A stretch of 64,000 nucleotides of DNA from Nocardia crassostreae (GCF_001613405.1 NZ_BDCH01000029.1:248001-312000); one strand, 5' to 3'. Counted from the first letter of the stretch, positions 16,423 to 25,832 are shown. The notes: a model not told the origin generated them from the sequence alone. Made by a program: numbers and translations.

Positions 16423-16662
16423 TCAGCGCACCCGGCGCTCCCGCGCCTCGACGGCGTCCTTCGCCTCCACCAGGCTCGCCGCGGGGTTGAGGTCGCGATA
16501 GACCTTGATCGCGTGAATCTTCTTGCCGCGCTGGATGAGTTCGTCGATCTCGGCATAGTCGAGCGTCAGGCTCGGGTCCTCGATGCCGAGGTGCTTCATG
16601 ATCAGGTCGAGTTTGTGTTCGAGGCGATCGATCTTGTGCTCGAGTCGAGAGTTGTCGAACAT
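16423..16662 (-). CDS. small protein with ribosomal L7/L12 C-terminal-like domain
   Basis: 79 residues. The first half is a short amphipathic coil with repeating RLEHKIDRLEHKLDLIM. The second half, IDELIQRGKKIHAIKVYRDL followed by LVEAKDAVEA, resembles the C-terminal domain of L7/L12 (KxxAIKxxR...GLxEAKxxVE). The ATG at 16662 (MFDNSRLEHK) excludes ten non-matching residues. Proteins like this are common in actinomycetes and have no known role. It faces serA and diverges from leuB. Confidence 0.75.
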   Translation of the reverse strand: MFDNSRLEHKIDRLEHKLDLIMKHLGIEDPSLTLDYAEIDELIQRGKKIHAIKVYRDLNPAASLVEAKDAVEARERRVR

Positions 16663-16881
16663 GGCCCCGAACCTACCGGGACCGCCGCGCACTCGACGAT
16701 CGCGTACCGGGAATGCCGAGGCGTCATGCCGCCAGTCTCACAGGGTGGGAGGAATCCCGTTCGAACTGCTGCTGCCCAATCTCACTGGGTGGGAGCGGCT
16801 TGCCCTGGTGGGAGCGGCCGGATATCCACCCGCTATCGTGGCGGGCGGACTCTCTTCCCAGCTGAACGGAGCATTGTTGTC

Positions 16882-17889
16882 ATGAAACTCGCTGTCATCC
16901 CGGGAGACGGTATCGGTCCCGAGGTCATCGCCGAGGCGCTCAAGGTGCTCGACGTGGTGGTGCCCGGTGTCGAGAAGACCGAATACGACCTGGGAGCCAA
17001 GCGGTTCCATGCGACCGGGGAGATCCTGCCCGACACTGTGCTGCCGGAACTCAAGCAGCACGACGCCATCCTGCTGGGCGCCATCGGCGATCCGTCGGTG
17101 CCGAGCGGCGTGCTCGAGCGCGGTCTGCTGCTGCGCACCCGGTTCGAGCTGGACCACCATGTGAACCTGCGCCCGTCCAAGCTGTACCCGGGCGTCACCT
17201 CGCCGCTGGCCGCCAATCCGGAGATCGACTTCGTCGTCGTGCGCGAGGGCACCGAGGGCCCGTACACCGGCACCGGCGGCGCCATCCGCGTGAACACCCC
17301 GCACGAGGTGGCCACCGAGGTCTCCACCAATACCCGCTTCGGCATCGAGCGCGTGGTGCGCTCCGCCTTCGAGAAGGCCGAGCAGCGCCGCGGCCATCTC
17401 ACCCTGGTGCACAAGAACAATGTGCTCACCTTCGCCGGTTCGCTGTGGCAGCGCACCGTGAACGAGGTCGCCGTGGAGTACCCGGACATCGAGCTGGCCT
17501 ACCAGCACATCGATGCCGCGACCATCCACATGGTCACCGATCCGGGCCGCTTCGATGTGATCGTCACCGACAACCTGTTCGGCGACATCATCACCGATCT
17601 CGCCGCCGCCGTCTCCGGCGGTATCGGCCTGGCCGCCTCCGGCAATATCGACGCCTCGGGGACCAATCCGTCGATGTTCGAGCCGGTGCACGGTTCGGCC
17701 CCCGATATCGCGGGTCAGTCCAAGGCCGACCCGACCGCCGCGATTCTCTCGGTCGCGTTGCTGCTCAACCATCTCGGCAATGCCGAAGCGGCCGCGCGGA
17801 TCGAATCGGCCATTGCCAAGGATCTCGCCTCGCGGACCGCTCCGGCCTCGACCGTGGCGATCGGCGATCGGATCGCCGCGGCCGTCTGA
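16882..17889 (+). CDS. leuB: 3-isopropylmalate dehydrogenase
   Basis: Oxidative decarboxylation of 3-isopropylmalate in leucine synthesis, NAD- and metal-dependent. The 335-aa sequence starts MKLAVIPGDGIGPEV and has RRGHLTLVHKNNVL, IDAATIHMV, the metal site DNLFGDIITDLAAA and NPSMFEPVHGSAPDIAGQ. This is the short actinobacterial form. The ATG at 16882 matches the family; the frame is open further upstream. A strong terminator follows 15 bp after the stop, so leuB is transcribed on its own, apart from leuCD 6 kb away. Confidence 0.96.
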   Translation: MKLAVIPGDGIGPEVIAEALKVLDVVVPGVEKTEYDLGAKRFHATGEILPDTVLPELKQHDAILLGAIGDPSVPSGVLERGLLLRTRFELDHHVNLRPSKLYPGVTSPLAANPEIDFVVVREGTEGPYTGTGGAIRVNTPHEVATEVSTNTRFGIERVVRSAFEKAEQRRGHLTLVHKNNVLTFAGSLWQRTVNEVAVEYPDIELAYQHIDAATIHMVTDPGRFDVIVTDNLFGDIITDLAAAVSGGIGLAASGNIDASGTNPSMFEPVHGSAPDIAGQSKADPTAAILSVALLLNHLGNAEAAARIESAIAKDLASRTAPASTVAIGDRIAAAV

Positions 17890-17904
17890 GCCGCCCCCGG
17901 ACCG

Positions 17905-17939
17905 AACGGCCCCGCACCCCTTCCGGGTGCGGGGCCGTT
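17905..17939 (+). terminator. leuB terminator
   Basis: AACGGCCCCGCACCC pairs with GGGTGCGGGGCCGTT around a short TTCC loop, 15 bp after the stop codon. Confidence 0.8.
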
Positions 17940-18079
17940 CCGTTCAGGCCGGTTCCGATTTATGCTGCGACACAGCGTGATACGTCGATGTCGTAACTGT
18001 GATGAAATCGACGCACTGTCAAGGGGATGCGAAAACGTAACGGGCGCATCCCTTCCGGATTTGCGGAATGACGGCCGAT

Positions 18080-19234
18080 CTAGTGGGAACCTCTGGGGAC
18101 CAAGGGGACTGCCGCCAGGGCGATCAGCGCCGTCAGCGCATAGGTGACCGGGAACCCCGCGACCGTGATGAGCGCGCCGAAGGCGGGCGCCAGCGCCGCC
18201 ATGGCCAGGTTCTGCCCGGTGTTCTGAATGCCCAGCCCGCGACCCGACCAGTACGGACCCGCGATCTCCGCGACCGCGGTGAAGGCCAGCCCGTTATCGG
18301 TGACGGTAATGACCGAGGCCGCGACCAGAATCGGAATCGCCGCCCACCACCAGTGCGTCCAGGCCGCGAAGGCCAAGCCCGCCATGGAGATTGCGGCCGC
18401 CATGGCGACGATCCGCAGCGGACCCAACCGGCTCCCGACGCGATCGGACCACACCCCCGCCCCGATACGCCCGCCCGCGCCCAGGATCTGCGTCGCGGTG
18501 ACCAGCGCCCCGGCCGCGGCCAGCGACCAGCCCACATCGCGATGCAGCCACAGCAGCGCGAAGGTCCACAGCGTGCCCTGCGGCACGCACAGCAGCACCG
18601 ACACCAGGTGGATCCGCCACAGCGTTGAATCACCACGGTAGGGATTCACGGGTCGGCCTGCGTCGCTGGGGGATTCGGGCCGCGGCGGATCCACGATGCC
18701 GATCAGGCAGCCGATCGCGGCCGCGCCCGCCATGACGGCCGGAACCAGGATGGTGGTCGAGAACCCGTGCGCCGCAGCGACAGCCGGAATACTCAGCGCG
18801 CCGATGCCGACGCCCAGCGGTTGTGCGGTCTGCCGAATCCCCATGGCCAGCCCGCGCCGATCCTTCGGAAACCAGCCCACGATGACCCGCCCGCTCGCGC
18901 CATTGGTGCTCGCCGCGCCCATGCCGCCCAGGAACAGGAACACGCCCAGGACGACATAGCTGGAAACGGACGCGGCGGCCAGCCCGGCCGCCAGCACCTT
19001 GTGCTCACCGATGCGGTCCACGATGTAGCCCCACGCGATCAGCGTGCAGACCAGCCCGACCGTCGGCATGGACACCAGCAGACCGGCCGTGGCCAGCGGC
19101 ATTCCGCGATCGGTCAGGGCGGGCAGCAGGAATGGGGTGCCGTGTACGAAGACCGCGCTGGCGGCCTGGGCGAAGACGCCGAGGGCGAGCATGTTCCACC
19201 GTTTCGCCGTCCCGATCTGTGTCACGGTGGTCAT
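18080..19234 (-). CDS. MFS transporter
   Basis: About twelve hydrophobic helices over 384 residues. The MFS loop after helix 2 reads GYIVDRIGEHKV, and the matching loop in the second half is GAGVWSDRVGSRLGP. FPKDRRGLAMGIRQTAQPLG lies between helices 4 and 5. Substrate unknown; the position matches M. tuberculosis Rv2994 next to the FAH and gltX genes. The ATG at 19234 is preferred. The stop is TAG. It diverges from the FAH-family gene across 336 bp. Confidence 0.88.
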   Translation of the reverse strand: MTTVTQIGTAKRWNMLALGVFAQAASAVFVHGTPFLLPALTDRGMPLATAGLLVSMPTVGLVCTLIAWGYIVDRIGEHKVLAAGLAAASVSSYVVLGVFLFLGGMGAASTNGASGRVIVGWFPKDRRGLAMGIRQTAQPLGVGIGALSIPAVAAAHGFSTTILVPAVMAGAAAIGCLIGIVDPPRPESPSDAGRPVNPYRGDSTLWRIHLVSVLLCVPQGTLWTFALLWLHRDVGWSLAAAGALVTATQILGAGGRIGAGVWSDRVGSRLGPLRIVAMAAAISMAGLAFAAWTHWWWAAIPILVAASVITVTDNGLAFTAVAEIAGPYWSGRGLGIQNTGQNLAMAALAPAFGALITVAGFPVTYALTALIALAAVPLVPRGSH

Positions 19235-19570
19235 GGCTTCACCTCGCATCTCACAATATGGAACTGATATCTTACCATTTGAACATCGCTGGTTACGTTA
19301 CACCTGATGCGCGTGGCTATTCGAGGGGCAAGCTGTCTATTTGCTCACAGTGCTCATCCCGCTCCGGCGCGGCCGGTCCGTACCGCCAGTTGTCTTGCGT
19401 ACAAGCTCTTTCCACATCCGGCGCGCCCCGATGCTCGCGGGGATGCCGAGCCCGCGCGCGCTCCGGAAACCGGGCCGCCAGCGGTGCGCCCGCCCGCCGC
19501 CCGCGTCCCGCTCGCGCCCCGCGGTCGGGCGCGTTCGGGCAGGTGGCGACCGGTCGATAGGATGCGAACC
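19235..19570. other. divergent intergenic region between the MFS and FAH genes
   Basis: The left part is AT-rich for this genome (around 19251-19295, with TATGGAACTGATATC), a likely promoter or operator for the MFS gene. The right part is GC-rich with no gene I can support. Confidence 0.5.
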
Positions 19571-20344
19571 ATGCGCCTAGGTCGAGTTGCCAGCCCAGAT
19601 GGAGTCGCGTTCGTCAGTGTCGAGGGAGACGGTGGCGACGCCACCGTCCGCGAGATCGCCGAACACCAGTTCGGCACGCCGACGTTCACCGGTCGCAGCT
19701 GGCAGCTCGCGGATGTGCGCCTGCTGGCGCCGATTCTGGCCAGCAAGGTGATCTGCATCGGTAAGAACTACGCCGCGCACGCCGCGGAAATGGGCGGCCC
19801 CGCCCCGGCCGATCCGGTCATCTTCATGAAGCCCAACACCTCCATCGTCGGCCCCAACGCGCCGATCATCTTGCCGCCCAGCTCGTCTCAGGTCGATTAC
19901 GAGGGCGAACTGGCCATTGTCATCGGCCGCCCGTGCAAGGACGTGCCCGCCGCCCGCGCCAAGGACGTGATCCTGGGCTACACCGTCGCCAATGACGTCA
20001 CCGCCCGCGACCAGCAGCGTCAGGACGGCCAGTGGACCCGCGCCAAGGGCTACGACACCTTCTGCCCGCTGGGCCCGTGGATCGAGACCGCGCTGGACCC
20101 TTCCGATCTGGAGATCGTCACCGAGCTCGACGGCCAGGTGAAACAGCGCAGCCGCACTTCGCTACTGCTGCACGATATTCCGAAGCTGATCGAATGGGTG
20201 ACCACCGTGATGACGCTGCTGCCCGGCGATGTCATCCTCACCGGCACCCCCGAGGGCGTCGGCCCGGTGCAGGCCGGTCAGACCGTGTCGGTGACCGTCG
20301 AAGGCATCGGCACCCTCACCAATCCCGTTGCCGCCAAACGCTGA
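19571..20344 (+). CDS. fumarylacetoacetate hydrolase-family protein
   Basis: 257 aa. SKVICIGKNYAAHAAEMG, VDYEGELAIVIGRP, LGYTVANDVTARDQQ and TGTPEGVGPVQAGQ are the FAH-fold signatures, with acidic residues binding the metal. Members hydrolyse or decarboxylate beta-keto acids such as 2-hydroxyhepta-2,4-dienedioate or oxaloacetate; I cannot assign the substrate. It starts at ATG 19571 (MRLGRVASPDGV), though an ATG three codons earlier is possible. It ends 13 bp before gltX, so the two are probably one operon, as in M. tuberculosis Rv2993c-Rv2992c. Confidence 0.9.
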   Translation: MRLGRVASPDGVAFVSVEGDGGDATVREIAEHQFGTPTFTGRSWQLADVRLLAPILASKVICIGKNYAAHAAEMGGPAPADPVIFMKPNTSIVGPNAPIILPPSSSQVDYEGELAIVIGRPCKDVPAARAKDVILGYTVANDVTARDQQRQDGQWTRAKGYDTFCPLGPWIETALDPSDLEIVTELDGQVKQRSRTSLLLHDIPKLIEWVTTVMTLLPGDVILTGTPEGVGPVQAGQTVSVTVEGIGTLTNPVAAKR

Positions 20345-20357
20345 TCGAGGGAGAGAC

Positions 20358-21827
20358 ATGTCCGACGTTCGCGTCCGATTCTGCCCGTCACCCACCGGCA
20401 CACCGCATGTCGGTCTGATTCGCACCGCCCTGTTCAACTGGGCGTATGCGCGCCACCACGGCGGCACCTTCGTCTTCCGCATCGAAGACACCGACGCCGC
20501 ACGCGATTCCGAGGAGAGCTACCAGGCGATTCTCGACGCGCTGCGCTGGCTCGGCCTGACCTGGGACGAGGGCCCCGAGGTCGGCGGCCCCTACGGCCCG
20601 TACCGGCAGTCGCAGCGCAAGGACCTGCACCTCGACGTGGTGCGGCGGCTGCTGGAGGCGGGGGGGGCCTACGAATCCTTCTCCACCCCTGAGGAAGTCG
20701 AGGCCCGGCACAAGGCCGCCGGACGCGATCCGAAGCTGGGCTACGACAACTTCGACCGGGATCTGAGCCCCGAGCAGATCGCCGCCTACAAGGCCGAGGG
20801 TCGCCCGGCGGTGATCCGCCTGCGCATGCCCGATCGCGACCTCACCTGGCACGACCTGGTGCGTGGCGAGACCACCTTCAAGGCCGGTGTGGTCCCCGAC
20901 TTCGCGCTCACCCGCGGTAATGGCGATCCGCTCTATACGCTGGTGAATCCCGTCGACGACGCGATGATGAAGATCACTCACGTTTTGCGTGGCGAGGATC
21001 TGTTGTCGTCGACCCCCCGGCAGCTGGCTTTGTACGAGGCTTTGCAGCGGATCGGCGTCGCCGAGCGCACCCCGGAGTTCGGTCATCTGCCGTTCGTGAT
21101 GGGCCAGGGCAACAAGAAGTTGTCCAAGCGCGATCCCGAGTCGAATCTCTTCCACCATCGCGACCGAGGGTTCATTCCGGAAGGTTTGCTGAATTATCTG
21201 GCACTGCTCGGCTGGAGCATCGCGGATGATCATGACCTTTTCTCCATGGCGGAGATGGTCAAGGTGTTCGACATTTCGAAAGTTAATTCGAACCCGGCCC
21301 GTTTCGACCAGAAGAAGGCCGATGCTCTGAACGCCGAACATATTCGCTTGCTGGAAGCGGGTGATTTCGCTCACCGGCTGCGCGAGTATCTGACCGAGCA
21401 TGGGCATATCGGCGCCGAGATCGACGAGAAGCTGTTCGCTACCGCGGCCGAACTCGTACAGACGCGAATCGTCGTGCTGGGTGATGCGTGGGGTCTGCTG
21501 AAGTTCCTGTTCGTACCCGCCGGGGCGTTCGCGATCGACGAGGCCGCGAAGGAAAAGAACCTCACCGCCGATGCTGCTCCGGTATTGCAGGCGTCCGTGA
21601 CGGCGCTGGCCGGTGTTTCGGCGTGGAATGCGGCCGCGATCGAGGAGGCGCTGAAAACGGCGCTCATCGACGAGCTGGGTCTCAAGCCGCGCAAGGCCTT
21701 CGGTCCGGTGCGCGTGGCGGTCACCGGATCGCATATCAGCCCGCCGCTGTACGAGTCGATGGAACTGCTGGGCCGCGAGGTCTCGATGGACCGGTTGCGG
21801 GCCGCGCTCGCGGGAATCGCGCAGTAG
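20358..21827 (+). CDS. gltX: glutamyl-tRNA synthetase
   Basis: 489-aa class I synthetase that loads Glu on tRNA-Glu. In organisms without GlnRS it also loads tRNA-Gln, for later amidation. The HIGH motif appears as PTGTPHVGLIRTALFNW and KMSKS as GNKKLSKRDPESNLF; a helical anticodon-binding domain follows. GAGGGAGAG lies just before ATG 20358. tRNA-Gln and tRNA-Glu genes follow within 400 bp. A run of seven G near 20660 does not break the frame. The stop is TAG. Confidence 0.96.
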   Translation: MSDVRVRFCPSPTGTPHVGLIRTALFNWAYARHHGGTFVFRIEDTDAARDSEESYQAILDALRWLGLTWDEGPEVGGPYGPYRQSQRKDLHLDVVRRLLEAGGAYESFSTPEEVEARHKAAGRDPKLGYDNFDRDLSPEQIAAYKAEGRPAVIRLRMPDRDLTWHDLVRGETTFKAGVVPDFALTRGNGDPLYTLVNPVDDAMMKITHVLRGEDLLSSTPRQLALYEALQRIGVAERTPEFGHLPFVMGQGNKKLSKRDPESNLFHHRDRGFIPEGLLNYLALLGWSIADDHDLFSMAEMVKVFDISKVNSNPARFDQKKADALNAEHIRLLEAGDFAHRLREYLTEHGHIGAEIDEKLFATAAELVQTRIVVLGDAWGLLKFLFVPAGAFAIDEAAKEKNLTADAAPVLQASVTALAGVSAWNAAAIEEALKTALIDELGLKPRKAFGPVRVAVTGSHISPPLYESMELLGREVSMDRLRAALAGIAQ

Positions 21828-22004
21828 CGGTCCCCGGGCCGGGTCGTGGGGCCGGTGACGGCAGTCGAACAGCCGCCCAAACCGGCCCCTGAACAGCCGA
21901 TTTGTGTATTACCGGCCAAGTCCTGCTAATCTCTTTCTCGGCCGGAAAGCGGTCGGAAAGCGGTCGGAAAGCCCCGAGCGGGGCAGACCGAAAGCCCAGG
22001 TCAA

Positions 22005-22076
22005 TGGGGTATGGTGTAATTGGCAACACAGCTGATTCTGGTTCAGCCATTCTAGGTTCGAGTCCTGGTACCCCAG
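22005..22076 (+). tRNA. tRNA-Gln (CTG anticodon)
   Basis: Acceptor arms TGGGGTA and TACCCCA pair fully. The anticodon loop reads TTCTGGT (anticodon CTG, codon CAG), and the T arm has GGTTCGAGTCC. CCA is not encoded. It lies just after gltX, which probably charges it with Glu. Confidence 0.93.
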
Positions 22077-22146
22077 CTTCGAGAGTCGCGAGACTCTCGT
22101 TTTGTTCGAGATGACGCGGTCGGTCCGCCTGATTCTCGGCATCCTG

Positions 22147-22218
22147 GTCCCGTCGTCTAGCGGCCTAGGACGCCGCCCTCTCAAGGCGGTAGCGCGGGTT
22201 CAAATCCCGTCGGGACTA
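22147..22218 (+). tRNA. tRNA-Glu (CTC anticodon)
   Basis: Starts GTCCCGTCGTCTAGCGG as bacterial tRNA-Glu does, has a CCGCC anticodon stem around CTC (codon GAG), GGTTCAAATCC in the T loop, and the 3' strand CGGGAC. CCA is not encoded. It is 70 bp after tRNA-Gln and probably on the same transcript. Confidence 0.93.
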
Positions 22219-22225
22219 CAAGGTG

Positions 22226-22257
22226 AAGGCCCCCAGCCAATCGGCTGGGGGCCTTTG
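22226..22257. terminator. terminator after the tRNA pair
   Basis: AAGGCCCCCAGCC pairs with GGCTGGGGGCCTT around AATC, ending CTTTGCTTTT. It can serve the tRNAs on the plus strand and, with AAGG complement, the PPOX gene on the minus strand. Confidence 0.8.
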
Positions 22258-22273
22258 CTTTTGTGCGGACTTT

Positions 22274-22774
22274 TCAATCCAGCGGCGCTGCGGTGCTGCC
22301 GCCCTTGGGCATTGCGGGCATGTCGAGTTTGCGGTGATCCCAGCTGCGGATGCGCTCGGGCACCACGCGAATCGCCACCCGCTTGTTCAGCATGGCCTCG
22401 ACGAACGGCTTGGCCTCTTCGCTGTAGGGCCCGGTGTAGCGCTCCCACACGCTGATTCCCACCTGGAACAGCGCTTCGGCATCGTCGATGATCTCCGCGC
22501 GACCCTCGATGGATACGCCGCGTAGCTGGTCGTAGGTATCGCCCGCCTCGACCATCACGGTGATGCGCGGATCGCGGCGCAGGTTCACCGCCTTCTGCGA
22601 TTTGGCCTTGGTCTCGAACCAGATCTCGCCGTTGATCAGGCCGTACCACATGGCGATCAGATGCGGCCTGCCCGTCGCGCCCACGGTGGCCATGGTCGCG
22701 ATGCGGCTGCGCTCCAGAAATTCGCTGATCTCCGACTCGGACATCACAATCTGCGCGCGTTGATTAACTCCCAT
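22274..22774 (-). CDS. PPOX/F420-type flavin reductase family protein (Rv2991-like)
   Basis: 166 aa. FLERSRIATMATVGATGRPH, IWFETKAKSQKAVNLRRDP and VSVWERYTGPYSEEAKPFV follow M. tuberculosis Rv2991 closely, a split-barrel protein thought to bind F420. This fits the F420 gene cofC in the same window. It likely acts in redox or cofactor handling; the reaction is unknown. The start ATG at 22774 (MGVNQRAQIV) has GGAGTTA upstream. Located between the tRNAs and the IclR gene. Confidence 0.86.
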   Translation of the reverse strand: MGVNQRAQIVMSESEISEFLERSRIATMATVGATGRPHLIAMWYGLINGEIWFETKAKSQKAVNLRRDPRITVMVEAGDTYDQLRGVSIEGRAEIIDDAEALFQVGISVWERYTGPYSEEAKPFVEAMLNKRVAIRVVPERIRSWDHRKLDMPAMPKGGSTAAPLD

Positions 22775-22941
22775 GGGTAACTCCTTACACCGTCAGTTGC
22801 CCGGGTCCAATACTGGTCGAGGATGAACCGGCATACGGCGTATGGCGAGGGTCACACGGCCGTGCCGGGTGCTGAACGGCCGCTGAAACGTCGACGCCCC
22901 CGCCGGGTAGGGGCGAGGGCGTCGACGGGGTCGCGGAGGCG

Positions 22942-23643
22942 TCAGAGGCGCTTGTGGAGGGCGTCGGCGGCGGCCACCAGATCGGCGGCCCACCGCGCAC
23001 CCGGGCGTCGGCCCATGCGGTCGATGGGTCCGGATACCGAGACGGCCGCGACCACGCCCCCGGTGGCATCGCGCACCGGCGCGGACACGCTGGCCACCCC
23101 GGCCGCGCGCTCGGCGGCCGACTGCGCCCAGCCGCGGCGGCGCACCTCCGCCAGGGCGCGCTCTCCGAATACCGCTTCCGGGAGCACGGTGCGCTGCAGG
23201 TCGGCATCGGCCCAGGCCAGCAGGACCTTGGCGGCCGAGCCCGCGGTCATGGGCATGCGCGCGCCCACCGGAACGGTGTCGCGCAGTCCGGCCGCGGGTT
23301 CCATGGAGGCCACGCAGACGCGGGCATTGCCGTCGCGGCGGTAGAGCTGGACGCTCTCGCCGGTGATCTCGCGCAGTCGCGGAAGAATTGTGGCGGCGGC
23401 GTCCAGGAGCGGGTCGCTGGCGGTTGTCGCCAGCTCCGATAGCGCGGGGCCGGGACGCCAGAGTCCCTGGCTGTCGCGGGCCAGCATGCGATGCGTCTCC
23501 AGGCCCACGGCCAGGCGATGCGCGGTGGCGCGGGGCAGGCCGGTGCGGGCGCACAGCTCATTGAGGCCGCAGGGTTGCTCGGCGACGGCGTGCAGGACCG
23601 CCATGGCTTTGTCCAGAACACCGATACCGCTATGCTGTCTCAT
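22942..23643 (-). CDS. IclR-family regulator beside leuCD
   Basis: 233 aa. An N-terminal winged helix (VLDKAMAVLHAVAEQPCGLNE, then GLPRATAHRLAVGLE) is followed by an effector domain with SVQLYRRDGNARVCVAS, VPVGARMPMTAGSAAKVLLA and AAVSVSGP. The place and type match LtbR/NdgR-like regulators (Rv2989), which control leuCD and amino-acid genes. It diverges from leuC across 118 bp, so it likely binds there and may repress itself as well. Confidence 0.88.
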   Translation of the reverse strand: MRQHSGIGVLDKAMAVLHAVAEQPCGLNELCARTGLPRATAHRLAVGLETHRMLARDSQGLWRPGPALSELATTASDPLLDAAATILPRLREITGESVQLYRRDGNARVCVASMEPAAGLRDTVPVGARMPMTAGSAAKVLLAWADADLQRTVLPEAVFGERALAEVRRRGWAQSAAERAAGVASVSAPVRDATGGVVAAVSVSGPIDRMGRRPGARWAADLVAAADALHKRL

Positions 23644-23761
23644 AGAACGATATTAGCGTCTCGCATATTGGGAAATGCAAATCCAGCCGCCCGATTCGCG
23701 AGCCGCGCTCCCCGCGTCACCAGCCCGGGCGCGGGAATGTCTATCGAGAGGTGATGGAGCT
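23644..23761. promoter_or_regulatory. divergent IclR-leuC control region
   Basis: AT-rich for this genome near 23640-23680, with TCTCAT and TCTCGCAT 20 bp apart, probably promoter and IclR operator sequence for both genes. GAGAGGTGATGGAG supplies the ribosome site of leuC. Confidence 0.45.
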
Positions 23762-25186
23762 ATGGCCGACCGGCCACGCACTCTGGCGGAGAAGGTCTGG
23801 GATCAGCACGTCGTCGTCCGCGGCGCGGGCGAGGGCGCGAACCGCGAACCCGACCTCATCTACATCGACCTGCACCTGGTGCACGAGGTGACCAGTCCGC
23901 AGGCCTTCGACGGCCTCCGTGCGGCCGATCGCCCCGTGCGGCGCCCGGATCTCACCATCGCGACCGAGGACCACAACGTCCCGACCATCGATATCGACAA
24001 GCCGATCGCCGATCCTGTTTCCCGCACCCAGGTGGAAACGCTGCGGCGCAACTGCGCGGAATTCGGCATCCGCCTGCACCCGATGGGCGATCTGGATCAG
24101 GGCATCGTGCACGTGGTGGGCCCGCAGCTGGGTCTGACCCAGCCGGGAACCACGGTGGTGTGCGGTGATTCCCACACCTCCACGCACGGCGCCTTCGGCG
24201 CGCTGGCCATGGGTATCGGCACCTCCGAGGTCGAGCACGTGCTGGCCACGCAGACCTTGTCGCTGAAGCCGTTCCAGGCGATGGCCATCAATGTCGACGG
24301 GCAGCTGCCCGAGGGCGTCACCTCCAAGGACGTCATTCTGGCTGTCATCGCGCAGATCGGCACCGGCGGCGGCCAGGGCTATGTGCTCGAATACCGCGGC
24401 GAAGCGGTGCGCGCCATGTCCATGGAGGCGCGGATGACCATGTGCAACATGTCGATCGAGGCGGGCGCCCGCGCGGGCATGGTGGCCCCCGACCAGGTCA
24501 CCTATGAATTCCTGAAGGGCCGCCCGCATGCACCCGAGGGTGCGGATTGGGATGCGGCCGTGGCGGCCTGGGATGCCCTGAAGACCGACGAGGGCGCGGT
24601 GTTCGACGCCGAGGTGCATATCGACGCCGCGGCGCTGACCCCCTTCGTGACCTGGGGCACCAACCCGGGACAGGGTGCGCCCCTGGGCGACACGGTGCCG
24701 GACCCGGAGCAGATCTTCGACGAGAACGAGCGCGCGGCGGCCGAGAAAGCGCTGCAATACATGGACCTGAAACCGGGTACTCCGCTGCGAGATGTCGCCG
24801 TGGACACGGTTTTCGTCGGCTCCTGCACCAATGGCCGGATCGAGGATTTGCGTGCCGTGGCCGATGTGCTGAAGGACCGGAAAGTGGCGGACGGCGTACG
24901 CATGTTGATTGTGCCGGGCTCCATGCGGGTGCGGCTGCAGGCGGAAAAGGAGGGCCTGGGCGAGATTTTCACCGCCGCGGGCGCGGAATGGCGGCAGGCC
25001 GGGTGCTCGATGTGCCTCGGTATGAACCCGGATCAGCTTTCGCCCGGTCAGCGCTGTGCTTCGACCTCGAACCGGAACTTCGAAGGGCGCCAGGGCAAGG
25101 GCGGCCGCACGCATCTGGTGTCGCCGCTGGTGGCGGCGGCTACCGCGGTGCGCGGAACCCTGTCCTCACCTGCGGATCTCAACTGA
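23762..25186 (+). CDS. leuC: 3-isopropylmalate dehydratase large subunit
   Basis: 474 aa, aconitase fold with a 4Fe-4S cluster; isomerises 2- to 3-isopropylmalate together with LeuD. Motifs: VVCGDSHTSTHGAFGALAMG, the cluster ligands in VGSCTNGR and CSMCLGMN, and SNRNFEGRQGKGGRTHL at the end. ATG 23762 (MADRPRTLAEKVWDQH) is the family start. leuD follows 37 bp later, one operon under the IclR regulator. Confidence 0.96.
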   Translation: MADRPRTLAEKVWDQHVVVRGAGEGANREPDLIYIDLHLVHEVTSPQAFDGLRAADRPVRRPDLTIATEDHNVPTIDIDKPIADPVSRTQVETLRRNCAEFGIRLHPMGDLDQGIVHVVGPQLGLTQPGTTVVCGDSHTSTHGAFGALAMGIGTSEVEHVLATQTLSLKPFQAMAINVDGQLPEGVTSKDVILAVIAQIGTGGGQGYVLEYRGEAVRAMSMEARMTMCNMSIEAGARAGMVAPDQVTYEFLKGRPHAPEGADWDAAVAAWDALKTDEGAVFDAEVHIDAAALTPFVTWGTNPGQGAPLGDTVPDPEQIFDENERAAAEKALQYMDLKPGTPLRDVAVDTVFVGSCTNGRIEDLRAVADVLKDRKVADGVRMLIVPGSMRVRLQAEKEGLGEIFTAAGAEWRQAGCSMCLGMNPDQLSPGQRCASTSNRNFEGRQGKGGRTHLVSPLVAAATAVRGTLSSPADLN

Positions 25187-25223
25187 TCCCAGCCCCTTTC
25201 GGCCCCCAGACCCAGGAGAAATG

Positions 25224-25832
25224 ATGGAAGCGTTCAAGGTCCACAAGGGGATCGGCGTTCCGCTGCGCCGGTCCAATGTCGACACCGATCAGATCATCCC
25301 GGCGGTGTATCTGAAGCGCGTCACCCGAACGGGATTCGAGGACGGGCTGTTCGCGGCCTGGCGTTCGGATCCGAACTTCATTCTGTACACCGAGCCCTAC
25401 AACCGGGGTTCTGTCCTGGTCGCCGGTCCGGATTTCGGTACCGGTTCCTCACGCGAGCACGCCGTTTGGGCGCTCAAGGACTTCGGGTTCCGGGTGGTGA
25501 TCTCCTCCCGGTTCGCCGACATCTTCCGCGGGAACGCGGGCAAGGACGGGCTGCTGACGGCCCGGATGCCGCAGAGCGATGTGGAATTGCTCTGGAAGTT
25601 GCTCGAGGAACAGCCCGGTTTGGAATTGACGGTGGACCTCGAGGCCCGCACAGTGTCCGCCGGAACCGTCGTGTTGCCGTTCGATATTGACGACTACACA
25701 CGGCGGCGTCTGCTCGAAGGTCTGGACGACATCGGGCTGACACTCCGGCGCGTCGACCAGATCAGCGAGTTCGAAAACGCAAGGCCGAGTTGGAAACCCA
25801 CCACCATTCCAGCCCGTATTTCGCAAGCGTAA
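25224..25832 (+). CDS. leuD: 3-isopropylmalate dehydratase small subunit
   Basis: About 202 aa, the swivelling domain that completes the LeuC active site. Family blocks: GVPLRRSNVDTDQIIPAVYL, VLVAGPDFGTGSSREHAVWA and FRGNAGKDGLL. AGGAG is five bases before the second of two adjacent ATGs (25224), which I prefer over 25221. The gene is intact. The 156 bp to hup contain the hup promoter. Confidence 0.95.
   Translation: MEAFKVHKGIGVPLRRSNVDTDQIIPAVYLKRVTRTGFEDGLFAAWRSDPNFILYTEPYNRGSVLVAGPDFGTGSSREHAVWALKDFGFRVVISSRFADIFRGNAGKDGLLTARMPQSDVELLWKLLEEQPGLELTVDLEARTVSAGTVVLPFDIDDYTRRRLLEGLDDIGLTLRRVDQISEFENARPSWKPTTIPARISQA

Noticed and set aside
21942..21972. Short GGAAAGCGGTC repeats before tRNA-Gln as a regulatory array
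   Set aside because: Only two and a half units with no further context; too little to call.
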